Shown here one piece after another: positions 7,344 to 16,800 of a stretch of 34,746 nt of DNA. Below the pieces are notes generated by a model, which saw nothing but the letters and a program-made list of their open reading frames with translations, did not search any database and was not told the DNA's origin. A program made the position numbers and the translations under genes. This DNA comes from Companilactobacillus zhongbaensis (GTDB lineage: Bacteria; Bacillota; Bacilli; Lactobacillales; Lactobacillaceae): the NCBI RefSeq assembly GCF_003946515.1, contig NZ_RHOM01000021.1, forward strand, positions 1 through 34,746, written 5' to 3'. Positions within the stretch are counted from its first letter, which is position 1; the number at the start of each line of letters is the position of its first letter.

Positions 7344-8306
7344 TTACTTCTTAACCTTATCAACCTTAACCATCACAGAATTCAAAGAAGGACGAGTCTT
7401 AATAAGCTTCTGCTTCTTAGCATAAATAGCAGCCTTATCAAAATCAGAACTCTTAACCCGCTTAGAATTACCAAACTTAATCTCCATCTCGTTCATAGCA
7501 GCAGCTGACTTACGAGTAGCACCGATTTGAAGAAGTAGAAGATCAGCTGGAGTTAAACCATTCTTAGTCAATTCCTTAGCTGCATCATCATATGAATTGA
7601 AGATGTTGTTTAGATCTGTAACACGTTTTGAATAAATATCGCTTGAGAAGGCAATTACATCACCATTTTTGGCATTAGCTTTTTGCTTGTTGATGACTTT
7701 GGCGCCGTTCTTCTTAGCGTTTGTAATGAATGGATCTGCTACTACAGCAGCGTCCACTTTCTTAGACTTCAATTGTTTTACACGTGTTGCTTGTTGTTCG
7801 ACGTTCTTGATCTTAACGTCTTTGAGTTTCATGTTGTTCTTTTTCAAAAGTTGTTGTAGGTAATATTTTGAACCGTCTTGTTTGTTAACAGCAATTTTCT
7901 TACCTTTTAGTTTTTTAACATTTTTGAATTTCTTGTTAGCAACTAATCCGTTGTAACCTGTTAAAGTACCGGCAACTTTCCATGACTTGTTCTTCTTGGC
8001 AATTTGCGTGAAGTTTACTAAGTCAGTTACGGCTCCGTTGACTGTTCCAGCTTTGATAGCGTCGTTTAATTCAGCTGGTGTTTTGAATTGTTGTAATTCT
8101 ACAGTAACGTTATGCGCTTGAAAGTACTTTTTATCTTGAGCTACGTAAAATGGCAATGAAGCCACTGATTGTGTCGTACCAATCTTGATCGTAGTATCTG
8201 TTGAATCTGCCGCTTTAACATCTTGCATGCTTAAAAGTGGCAATGAGCTTACTATTAATAGTAAAGCTGCAAAAATAAGACCGAGTTTTTTCATAACTCT
8301 TCTCAT
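7344..8306 (-). CDS. secreted NMT1/THI5-like substrate-binding protein, solitary
   Basis: A 320-residue type II periplasmic-binding-fold protein. It has a Sec signal peptide (MRRVMKKLGLIFAALLLIV) ending near VKA-AD. The mature start IKIGTTQSVASLPFYVAQDKKYF is typical of the NMT1/aliphatic sulfonate/taurine/nitrate binding group, and VDAAVVADPF occupies the usual later position. Two features are odd. There is no lipobox cysteine, whereas Gram-positive binding proteins are normally lipid-anchored. No permease or ATPase gene is adjacent. The protein is very rich in Lys and Asn. GGAGG lies nine bases before the ATG. It could serve a transporter encoded elsewhere or be a free surface protein; the ligand is unknown. 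The 3' quarter, next to class 1 copy 3, is A/C-rich on the plus strand (42 of 60 at 7321-7380) against 17 of 60 at 7681-7740. Confidence 0.8.
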   Translation of the reverse strand: MRRVMKKLGLIFAALLLIVSSLPLLSMQDVKAADSTDTTIKIGTTQSVASLPFYVAQDKKYFQAHNVTVELQQFKTPAELNDAIKAGTVNGAVTDLVNFTQIAKKNKSWKVAGTLTGYNGLVANKKFKNVKKLKGKKIAVNKQDGSKYYLQQLLKKNNMKLKDVKIKNVEQQATRVKQLKSKKVDAAVVADPFITNAKKNGAKVINKQKANAKNGDVIAFSSDIYSKRVTDLNNIFNSYDDAAKELTKNGLTPADLLLLQIGATRKSAAAMNEMEIKFGNSKRVKSSDFDKAAIYAKKQKLIKTRPSLNSVMVKVDKVKK

Positions 8307-8383
8307 AGTAGTTCCTCCTTTTCCGTTACCACTATAATAATAGTTTTGATAAAAACATTCTACTAATTATAAAATTTAAGCAA

Positions 8384-8429
8384 AGAAAAGCACTTTACCT
8401 GCCCATCCCGCAAGTAAAGTGCTTTTCTT
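8384..8429 (-). terminator. terminator of the small peptide gene
   Basis: AAGAAAAGCACTTTAC pairs with GTAAAGTGCTTTTCTT around a short GC-containing tip. It is symmetric and could work both ways. It lies 22 bases after the stop of the 34-residue peptide gene. Confidence 0.8.
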
Positions 8430-8451
8430 ACCTCTAAATTTGTAAAAGTGA

Positions 8452-8556
8452 TTATTTCAAACCACTGAATAATGATGAAAATAATGTCTTGAAGGCACCA
8501 AACGCTGAACTATTGAAAGTTGTGAATGATGTGAATAAATTAAGTAAAAAGCTCAT
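8452..8556 (-). CDS. 34-residue amphipathic peptide
   Basis: A complete small gene: a very strong GGGGGAGG, eight bases, ATG, 34 codons, TAA, then a terminator. The peptide begins MSFLLNLFTSFTTFN and ends LFSSLFSGLK. It is rich in Phe, Leu and Ser, with hydrophobic residues every three to four positions, only two Lys and no acidic residue. An amphipathic helix is likely, and there is no cleavable signal sequence. It is reminiscent of phenol-soluble-modulin-like peptides, leaderless bacteriocins or type I toxin peptides, but I cannot assign it to any of these. No immunity or export gene is adjacent. Confidence 0.6.
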   Translation of the reverse strand: MSFLLNLFTSFTTFNSSAFGAFKTLFSSLFSGLK

Positions 8557-8874
8557 CGTAATTTCCTCCCCCTGAAAATATTTATCGTACGACACCAATT
8601 AGATTATCACTGAATATTTATTAAACAATACTCACTTATCAATATGATAAGATTGATAATTAAACGTAACACTTTTGCAATTTTTGTAACATAAAATATA
8701 ATAAAACATAATACGCACAATTATTAAAAAGGTGTATAAAAGAGTTGATGTGCCATGATATAGACATATGCATCTTTACAATATAATTAAGTTCTCCTGA
8801 ATATTATTTACACCTAGATAAAATACTGATAATTTAATACTGTTAAACATAATAAATTATCGGGGATAACAAAC
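8557..8874. other. AT-rich intergenic region between divergent genes
   Basis: About 320 very AT-rich bases lie between the peptide gene (minus) and the DUF915 hydrolase gene (plus), and must hold both promoters. A GATAAT on the minus strand near 8605 is a possible -10 for the peptide gene, without a good -35. I see no further gene or repeat. Confidence 0.4.
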
Positions 8875-9666
8875 ATGAAGAAAAAAATACTTTCTGCGTT
8901 GATCGCCATTTCAGCTGTATTACTATTTTTTGTAGTTAAACCACAAACTGCTTCAGCTGCGACGACCGACTCAAACAATGATCCCGTCTTTTTCATCCCA
9001 GGAGCCTTTGACAACAACGACTCATGGCAAAAGATGGTTTCGATCTTAGATCCAAACAGTGTCCACCCATTGACTAAATTGAATGCCAATGCGGCTACGA
9101 ACAAAGTTCTTCGCCAAGATGTTAGAAAGGGACAAGCCGGTCAAAGACCATTTGTCATCGTGCTCTTCCCTGTTAACCAATACCACGAAGATGTCATTAG
9201 AAAAGATGGCGATGCTTTACGTGACGCCTTGAACACTTACAACCAAAAGACACCATTTACTAACGGTGACTTCGTCGCTCAATCAAATGGTGGAACGATT
9301 ACTACAACTTACCTTGAAAAAGATCCATCAGCTTACCACTTCGATCACTTCATTTCGATCGGTACTCCATACAACTTCCAAGCTGGTAACGGTGCAGCAA
9401 ATACTGCGTTCTTGAATCGTTTGATTCAAAAGAATAATAACTTACCAGATGACTTGGATGTTACTAATGTTATCGGCGCTTCTGGTGATGACGATTCTAC
9501 TGATGGTGTTGTTTCTCGCGATTCAGCACTTTCTGGTCGTTTGATTTTTGAGGGTAATGTTGGTAGCTTTAAGCAGATGTTTATTACTGGGGAGGATGCT
9601 AGCCATGGAAATCAAGAGTCTAGCCCCCAATTCGCTTCTATCGTTTCGGATATTTTAGGTCTTTAA
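8875..9666 (+). CDS. secreted alpha/beta hydrolase, DUF915 family
   Basis: A 263-residue exported protein with a Sec signal peptide ending at ASA-ATT (residue ~28). The mature start PVFFIPGAFDNNDSW is the oxyanion-loop region of alpha/beta hydrolases. The nucleophile elbow reads VAQSNGGTIT, so Ser follows Gln instead of the usual His. STDGVVS supplies the likely Asp region, and ASHGNQES near the C-terminus the catalytic His, as in DUF915 lipase-like proteins. The substrate is unknown. GGGG lies upstream of the ATG. Codons shift along the gene: early ones end mostly in C, late ones in T or G. A+C falls from 33 of 60 at 9001-9060 to 17 of 60 at 9541-9600, approaching class 1 copy 4. Confidence 0.85.
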   Translation: MKKKILSALIAISAVLLFFVVKPQTASAATTDSNNDPVFFIPGAFDNNDSWQKMVSILDPNSVHPLTKLNANAATNKVLRQDVRKGQAGQRPFVIVLFPVNQYHEDVIRKDGDALRDALNTYNQKTPFTNGDFVAQSNGGTITTTYLEKDPSAYHFDHFISIGTPYNFQAGNGAANTAFLNRLIQKNNNLPDDLDVTNVIGASGDDDSTDGVVSRDSALSGRLIFEGNVGSFKQMFITGEDASHGNQESSPQFASIVSDILGL

Positions 9667-9672
9667 TTATTT

Positions 9673-9708
9673 TCCAACCCTGTTTTTATGGGTTGGATTT
9701 TTTTTATT
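9673..9708 (+). terminator. Rho-independent terminator
   Basis: CCAACCC pairs with GGGTTGG, followed by A and eight T. It lies just after the hydrolase gene. Confidence 0.9.
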
Positions 9709-9741
9709 GTATTTTTGGATTGTGGTGGTAGTTTGGGTGGT

Positions 9742-9918
9742 GGTTCACTGCCGGTTCCGGGGCGGGGCGCTATATGGGACTGGAACGCTGCGGACCTACT
9801 TTGAACCAATCGAGCATAACCCGCTCGCTTGTTTCAAAGCTGGGTCTTTCACTAAGCGGTAAACCGCTAAGTGAAATTTCGCGGCTGAGCCCATATAGCG
9901 CCCCGCCCCTCCACCTAG
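9742..9918 (+). repeat. class 1 structured element, copy 4
   Basis: The copy runs from GGTTCACTGCC to CACCTAG. P1 includes GGGGCGGGGCGCTATATGGG with its complement (CCCATATAGCGCCCCGCCCC). P2 is an imperfect CGCTGCGG/GCGGCTG-type stem. P4 is a different hairpin from copy 1: TTTGAACCAATCGAGC pairs with GCTCGCTTGTTTCAAA. Copies 4, 5 and 6 form this subfamily. Just beyond CTAG, ATTGATGTAATCAAT forms a hairpin, and T6 follows. The 155 bases after that are T-rich and share a GGTCTATCTCA word with the flanks of copies 5 and 6; no gene is seen. Confidence 0.85.
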
Positions 9919-10076
9919 ATTGATGTAATCAATATCCTTCTCTCTTTTTTATTTGCTCCTTTGATTTGTTTGTTAAGTTGGCTTTATCCGTTCCCTTAGT
10001 TTTTGCTGGTCTATCTCAGGTTTGTTTTTTTGGGGTAAGACCTTAGACCACTTCCTTCTCTGTTTATTTATGTATT

Positions 10077-10119
10077 GAAAAAGCCACCTCATCTGTTTTG
10101 ATGAAGTGGCTTATTTTTG
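10077..10119. terminator. bidirectional terminator hairpin
   Basis: GCCACCTCATC pairs with GATGAAGTGGC around TGTTTT. A5 precedes it and TTATTTTT follows. It sits between class 1 copy 4 and class 2 copy B, with no gene directly attached. Confidence 0.75.
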
Positions 10120-10205
10120 TATTTCCTTTTGTTCGTTTGATTGAATTGCTAGTTTGATTTCCAAACCTTTTATTTTGAAACCACATGTTGGTATTTTAGT
10201 TGCCA

Positions 10206-10350
10206 AACGTTGCCCGTTTTATAGTGGAAACGCGTTCCAGGGCACAGCGGCCTCCGGTTAACACGGGTGGTCGAGGCACGGCTTTGCCGTACCTTGTTCG
10301 ACCACCCGCGTTAATCCTCAGCAGCTGACCGTGCCCTTCCACGCTCTTTT
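10206..10350 (+). repeat. class 2 structured element, copy B
   Basis: Same layout as 2984-3127. The outer stem GTGGA...GGGCAC/GTGCCC...TCCAC replaces the GTGGA...CACAC stem of copy A. The inner stem GGTGGTCGA/TCGACCACC replaces GTAGTTGC/GCAACTAC. The unpaired words GTTCCAG, AGCGGCCTCCGGTTAACA and TTAATCCTCAGCA are identical in both copies. It ends in T6 directly at the stop codon of the convergent reductase gene, as copy A does. Confidence 0.75.
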
Positions 10351-11211
<861 letters not shown>

Positions 11212-11399
11212 TTAAAATTATGTTTGTCTTATTTGATGTGTTTTGCTTTGTTGTTGGGTTTGGTGGTGTTTTTTCTTTTTATATTGTTCATTTTATCTAA
11301 GTTTTGGTATTAATTATTTGATGCTATTTTATTGGATTTGTTTATTTTTTGTTCACAATGTTTGTTTTGTTATGTGTTGGTGGTTGTAGTTTGTGTTGA

Positions 11400-11557
11400 G
11401 GTTCACTGCCGGTTCCGGGGCGGGGCGCTATATGGGACTGGAACGCTGCGGACCCACTTTGAACCAATCGAGCACACCCCGCTCGCTTGTTTCAAAGCTG
11501 GGTCTTTCACTAAGCGGTAAACCGCTAAGTGAAATTTCGCGGCTGAGCTCCACCTAG
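11400..11557 (+). repeat. class 1 structured element, copy 5, lacking one P1 arm
   Basis: Nearly identical to copy 4 for about 140 bases, so a recent duplicate. After GCGGCTGAGC, however, 19 bases are missing that would form the 3' arm of P1 (CCATATAGCGCCCCGCCC region). The 5' arm is intact and unpaired. CACCTAG, an ATTG/CAAT hairpin and T7 still follow. The flank up to 11743 is T-rich, contains GCACTTTTTGCGCTCC and GCGGTCTATCTCA words shared with copy 6, and has no gene. Confidence 0.85.
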
Positions 11558-11743
11558 ATTGGTCAACAATATCTCTTTTTTTGGTCGGCCCCTTAGTTTT
11601 TCTCCCCAAGTTGGCACTTTTTGCGCTCCCTATTTTTTGCGGTCTATCTCAAGTTTTATTTTTTCTTGTATGATTAAGTTCAAAACCTTCCATGCCCTTG
11701 AGACCTTTAAAATCTTCAAACCTTCAAAACCTTTAAGGCATCG

Positions 11744-11779
11744 AAAAAGCCACATGCTTAACCCCGCATGTGGCTTTTT
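11744..11779 (-). terminator. terminator of the gal operon
   Basis: AAAAAGCCACATGC pairs with GCATGTGGCTTTTT around an eight-base loop. The symmetric A and T tracts allow action in both directions. It lies 35 bases beyond the galR stop. Confidence 0.9.
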
Positions 11780-11813
11780 CTCTATTTTTTTTAACCCTTG
11801 GTTCTTTTTTCCC

Positions 11814-12833
<1,020 letters not shown>

Positions 12834-14303
12834 TTACTTATTTGCTTTGATTGCTTCGATGAAACGATCGAAGGCTTGTTTTCCTTGGTCATCCCATTTG
12901 AATACTCCGGCATCTTCTAGTACGCGACCGAAGACTTTGCCGACTTCTTGATCAACGATTTGTTTTACGTTGTCGTCGGTAAATTCATATTGTTCTTTCA
13001 GAGCATCTGCCCATGGTTGATGAATCTCTGCTATTTGATTATGACGATTCAAGAGATAATTTTCAACCTCATGTAATTCATCTTTCAAACGTGCTGGTAA
13101 AATAGCTCTTCCCATTACTTCGATCAAACCGATATTTTCCTTTTTGATGTGTTGAACATCTTGATGTGGATGGAAAATGCCGTCTGGATATTGTTCTGAT
13201 GTTTGGTTATCACGCAAAACGATGTCTAAGACATATTTGTCACCGCGTTTGTATGCAATCGGTGTTGTAGTGTGATGACGTTGTCCATCAGTATAGGCAC
13301 GAACGTCGACACTTTCATCAGAATAATCTTTCCAGAAATTGTGGATCTGAGTAGCTGCCTCGATCAATTGGCTAGGATTTTGTCCGGTCAAACGGATGGT
13401 CGACATTGGCCATTTGACGATGCCTGCTTCTACCCCTTCAACGCCTAAATCGATCGATTTTTCGATCGGTGCTTTCATCATTGGGAAGTCGTGACGACCT
13501 CCTTGATAGTGTTCGTGAGAAAGCATTGATCCACCAACAATCGGTAGGTCGGCATTGCTTCCGACAAAGTAATGTGGGAATTGTTGGACGATGTCTAACA
13601 AGTTAGTAAAAGTTTGGCGGTCGATCACCATTGGACGGTGGACCTTGTCTAAGAAAATCGAATGTTCACCAAAGTAGGCATAAGGTGAATATTGGAAGCC
13701 CCAAGTGTTACCGCCGATCGTCATTCTGACGATACGATGATTGCTTCTGGCTGGATAGCCCAAGCGACCTTTGTAGCCTTCATTTTCCATGCACAATTGG
13801 CAAAGTGGATAACCGTTTTGTGGTTGGTTTCTGGCTGCTGCGATAGCTTTAGGATCTTTTTCTGGTTTAGAAAGATTGATGGTGATCTCTAAGTCACCGA
13901 AGTCAGTCTTACCAGCAAATTCAATGTTTTTTGCGATAGCACGCGTTTTGATGTAATCATTTTTCTTACTTAATTCGTAAAAATAATTGGTAGCTTTTTC
14001 AGGATCTTCTTCGTACTTGTCCCAAAAAGTATGGTTCAACTCTGATGGCAGTGGTGTGACTAGATCCATCAATTGGTCGGCCAAAATGTCCTTATCTGAT
14101 TGCGAGTCTTCGATCTTGCCGTTGTTGACAGCCGTTTGAACTAAAGCATCAGTTAAATCAACTAGTTCATCACTACTACTTTCAACAGCATTATCGTCTC
14201 CGACTAAGCCAAAAACTTTGTTTTGGATGTAGATCTGGTCTAGTGGTGAAAAATCAGATGGCGAATCAATAACTTGTTGAACAAATTTATCAACAGTTGT
14301 CAT
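12834..14303 (-). CDS. galT: UDP-glucose--hexose-1-phosphate uridylyltransferase
   Basis: A 489-residue protein of the Firmicutes-type GalT family, which is longer than the E. coli type. LSHEHYQGGRHDFPMM contains the His-rich active-site segment. NPYAYFGEH-like segments (QYSPYAYFGEHSIFLD) and RPMVIDRQTF also fit. It exchanges UMP between UDP-glucose and galactose-1-phosphate in the Leloir pathway. The ATG at 14303 is chosen because GGGGAGG lies nine bases upstream and because it overlaps the galE stop (TAATG). An in-frame upstream extension to 14360 would run inside galE. Confidence 0.95.
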   Translation of the reverse strand: MTTVDKFVQQVIDSPSDFSPLDQIYIQNKVFGLVGDDNAVESSSDELVDLTDALVQTAVNNGKIEDSQSDKDILADQLMDLVTPLPSELNHTFWDKYEEDPEKATNYFYELSKKNDYIKTRAIAKNIEFAGKTDFGDLEITINLSKPEKDPKAIAAARNQPQNGYPLCQLCMENEGYKGRLGYPARSNHRIVRMTIGGNTWGFQYSPYAYFGEHSIFLDKVHRPMVIDRQTFTNLLDIVQQFPHYFVGSNADLPIVGGSMLSHEHYQGGRHDFPMMKAPIEKSIDLGVEGVEAGIVKWPMSTIRLTGQNPSQLIEAATQIHNFWKDYSDESVDVRAYTDGQRHHTTTPIAYKRGDKYVLDIVLRDNQTSEQYPDGIFHPHQDVQHIKKENIGLIEVMGRAILPARLKDELHEVENYLLNRHNQIAEIHQPWADALKEQYEFTDDNVKQIVDQEVGKVFGRVLEDAGVFKWDDQGKQAFDRFIEAIKANK

Positions 14304-15307
14304 TAATCTTTGCCTCCCCGGTCGTTGTAACCTTCTGGATGACTTTGTTTCCAAGTCCAAGCTGTCTTGATGATCTCTTTGACATCATCGAATTGTGGGT
14401 CCCAACCTAAGATAGTTCTAGCTTTGTCACTAGCAGCGACCAAAGTACTTGGATCACCGGCACGACGGCCAGCCATAACTGCAGGGATTGGTTTACCTGT
14501 TACTTCACGGGCAGCATCAAGCATTTGTTTGTTTGAGAAACCAGTTGATGAACCGAGGTTGAAGGCATCACTGTCATTGCCTTTCTTCAAGTATTCGAAG
14601 GCCAAAATATGAGCATCTGCTAAGTCAACTACGTGGACATAGTCACGGACGTTAGTACCATCGGCTGTTGGATAGTCGTCACCAAAGATTTGAAGTTGGT
14701 CACGTTCACCGGCAGCTACTTGCAAAATAATTGGTACTAAGTGAGTTTCTGGATGGTGATCTTCACCAATACTACCATCTGGTTTAGCACCAGCAACGTT
14801 GAAGTAACGAAGGGCGATGAACTTGATTCCGTAGGCTACGTCAGACCAGTGCATGATCTTTTCCATAGCTAGCTTACTTTCACCGTATGGGTTCGTTGGA
14901 ATCTGTGGGTCAGTTTCCTTAATTGGAATTTGTTTAGGCTCACCGTAAGTTGCAGCAGTTGATGAGAAGACGATCTTTTTAACATCATGTTTGTGCATAA
15001 CTTCCAACAACTTGACCATACCAGCCGTGTTGTTGTCGAAATACTTCAAAGGATCTTTCATTGATTCTGGAACGATCGAGAAGGCAGCAAAGTGGATCAC
15101 ACCTTCAACGTCTTCTTTTTCAAAAACTTGGTCCATGAAGTTCGTGTCAGCGACGTCACCTTCGTAAAAACGAGCCTTGTCGTTAACGGCTGCTCTGTGT
15201 CCTGTAACCAAGTTATCGACAACAGCGACATCGTATCCTTTTTCGATCAAACGATCGACTGTATGTGAACCAATATATCCTGCTCCACCTAATACTAAAA
15301 TTGCCAT
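14303..15307 (-). CDS. galE: UDP-glucose 4-epimerase
   Basis: A 334-residue short-chain dehydrogenase-type epimerase of normal length. [19 protein letters not shown] is the NAD-binding start, [10 protein letters not shown] carries the catalytic Ser region, and [13 protein letters not shown] holds the Yxxx[11 protein letters not shown] and [17 protein letters not shown] are typical of GalE. It interconverts UDP-galactose and UDP-glucose, closing the Leloir cycle. The ATG at 15307 has GGAGG eight bases upstream. It is in one operon with galK upstream (40 bases between them) and galT downstream (one-base overlap). Confidence 0.95.
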   Translation of the reverse strand: MAILVLGGAGYIGSHTVDRLIEKGYDVAVVDNLVTGHRAAVNDKARFYEGDVADTNFMDQVFEKEDVEGVIHFAAFSIVPESMKDPLKYFDNNTAGMVKLLEVMHKHDVKKIVFSSTAATYGEPKQIPIKETDPQIPTNPYGESKLAMEKIMHWSDVAYGIKFIALRYFNVAGAKPDGSIGEDHHPETHLVPIILQVAAGERDQLQIFGDDYPTADGTNVRDYVHVVDLADAHILAFEYLKKGNDSDAFNLGSSTGFSNKQMLDAAREVTGKPIPAVMAGRRAGDPSTLVAASDKARTILGWDPQFDDVKEIIKTAWTWKQSHPEGYNDRGGKD

Positions 15308-15347
15308 GTGAAATTCCTCCAAAAAAATTTTTTAAAAAGTTTTGTTA

Positions 15348-16514
15348 TTAAGCTAATTCTCTAGGACCGTCTGCGATTTCAGCAATGTAAAAGTCTGCAT
15401 CGTATCCAACGGCTTCTTTATATGCTTTACCGACGTTTTCTTTGAATGCGTCGACCTTGTTTTTGTTGACGATGGCGATAGCACAGCCACCGAAACCGGC
15501 ACCAGTCATTCTGGCACCTAAGACTCCTGGTTGTTCCCAAGCATTTTCTGCTAAGATATCTAATTCTTTACCAGTTACGGCATAGTCAAAGTGTAGTGAA
15601 ACGTGTGAAGCTGTCACTAAATGACCGAAACTAGTTAGATCATTGTCGGCTAATGCTTTGGTAGCCTTGATAGTTCTTTGGTTTTCAAAAACAGCGTGAC
15701 GGGCACGTTTGATCAATGTTTCATCGTTGATCAAGTAAGCTGCTTCATCAAATTGGTCTTCGTTTAGATCACCGAGTGATTTGATGTCGAGTTTTGTTTG
15801 AAGACGTTTCAATGCTTCTTCACATTCTGAACGTCTTTCGTTGTATTTTGAATCAGCCAATTCACGACGTTTATTCGTGTTCATGATGACGATAACGTTA
15901 TCACCCAATTCAACTGGAGCGTATGAATAATCCATCGTATTAGTATCGAGCAAGATAGCTTGATCTTTTTTACCCATACCTACAGCGAATTGGTCCATGA
16001 TACCAGAGTTAACACCGATGTAGTTGTTTTCGTCTTTTTGACCAGCTTTTACTAAATCTAATTGTTCAACGTCAAGGTCGAAGACATCTTTCAAGATCTC
16101 ACCCATCAACAATTCGATCGAAGCTGATGATGAAAGTCCAGCACCGTCTGGTAAGTTACCGTGGACGAACAAGTCGAATCCATGATCAAATTTATATCCT
16201 GCTTCGGTTAATTCTTTGATCATCCCTTTAGGATAATTAGTCCAACCAGCTGCTTTATCGTAAGCCAAGTCGTTGATATCGAAGCTTACAACACCTTGAT
16301 CAGGAATGTTAGCTGAATACATTTGAACGGTCGTGTCTTGACGACTAGCATAAACGGCGTAAGTTCCTAAACTGATAGCACATGGGAAAACATGGCCACC
16401 ATTGTAATCAGTATGTTCACCGATCAAATTAATTCGACCTGGTGAGAAAAAGACTCTTTCAGGCTTGCTGTCATAGATCTTCGAAAATTCTTCTTTCAAT
16501 TCACTGGTTTTCAT
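15348..16514 (-). CDS. galK: galactokinase
   Basis: A 388-residue GHMP kinase of standard galactokinase length. SPGRINLIGEHTDYNGGHVFPCAI is the sugar-binding signature with GEHTDY. LPDGAGLSSSASIELL is the ATP-binding GLSSSA loop. The C-terminal ARMTGAGFGGCAIAIV is the third GHMP motif. It phosphorylates galactose at C1. GGAGG lies ten bases before the ATG at 16514; an upstream extension to 16577 covers the promoter and is rejected. First gene of the gal operon, divergent from lacL. Confidence 0.95.
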   Translation of the reverse strand: MKTSELKEEFSKIYDSKPERVFFSPGRINLIGEHTDYNGGHVFPCAISLGTYAVYASRQDTTVQMYSANIPDQGVVSFDINDLAYDKAAGWTNYPKGMIKELTEAGYKFDHGFDLFVHGNLPDGAGLSSSASIELLMGEILKDVFDLDVEQLDLVKAGQKDENNYIGVNSGIMDQFAVGMGKKDQAILLDTNTMDYSYAPVELGDNVIVIMNTNKRRELADSKYNERRSECEEALKRLQTKLDIKSLGDLNEDQFDEAAYLINDETLIKRARHAVFENQRTIKATKALADNDLTSFGHLVTASHVSLHFDYAVTGKELDILAENAWEQPGVLGARMTGAGFGGCAIAIVNKNKVDAFKENVGKAYKEAVGYDADFYIAEIADGPRELA

Positions 16515-16559
16515 AATTAAAAATCCTCCGGGTTGTTTTACTAAAATTTTATTAACTAT

Positions 16560-16588
16560 AATATAAAACATTTTCATAGTTTTGTAAA
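16560..16588 (-). promoter_or_regulatory. galK promoter
   Basis: TTTACA, 17 bases, TATATT on the minus strand, ending 46 bases before the start codon. A TATTAT two bases further is an alternative -10. Confidence 0.6.
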
Positions 16589-16614
16589 CACTCTAACCGC
16601 CTTTAAATCAAAAA

Positions 16615-16628
16615 TGGTAGCGTTTGCC
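16615..16628. promoter_or_regulatory. cre-like / GalR operator candidate in galK-lacL intergenic region
   Basis: GGCAAACGCTACCA (minus strand) fits the cre consensus at all fixed positions but the first. It is framed by AAAATGG and CCATTTT, so the whole site is a near-palindrome of the kind bound by LacI-family dimers. It lies upstream of the galK -35. CcpA or GalR could be the ligand. Confidence 0.6.
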
Positions 16629-16693
16629 ATTTTATAGAGTTTAGAAACCAGGCATTCAATAATGATAAGATAATTCTGCTTTTTACCGAATTT

Positions 16694-16716
16694 ATTTAGT
16701 TAAAGTTTAACTAAAT
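16694..16716. promoter_or_regulatory. 23-bp perfect palindrome upstream of lacL
   Basis: ATTTAGTTAAA and its exact complement flank a single G. The half-site TTTAGTTAAA recurs upstream of melA near 24788. It does not match cre, so a separate regulator is possible. lacL itself has a strong GGAAGGAG before its ATG. Confidence 0.6.
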
Positions 16717-16800
16717 TTCCTATACAAAAAATTATGAATGTTTTATGATAGACACATGTAAGCGTTTTATGCTTATCCATAAATTGGAAGGAGATTCTCT

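Noticed and set aside
14304-14360. N-terminal extension of GalT
   Set aside because: It lies inside galE, and the ATG at 14303 has a strong ribosome site and a TAATG coupling.
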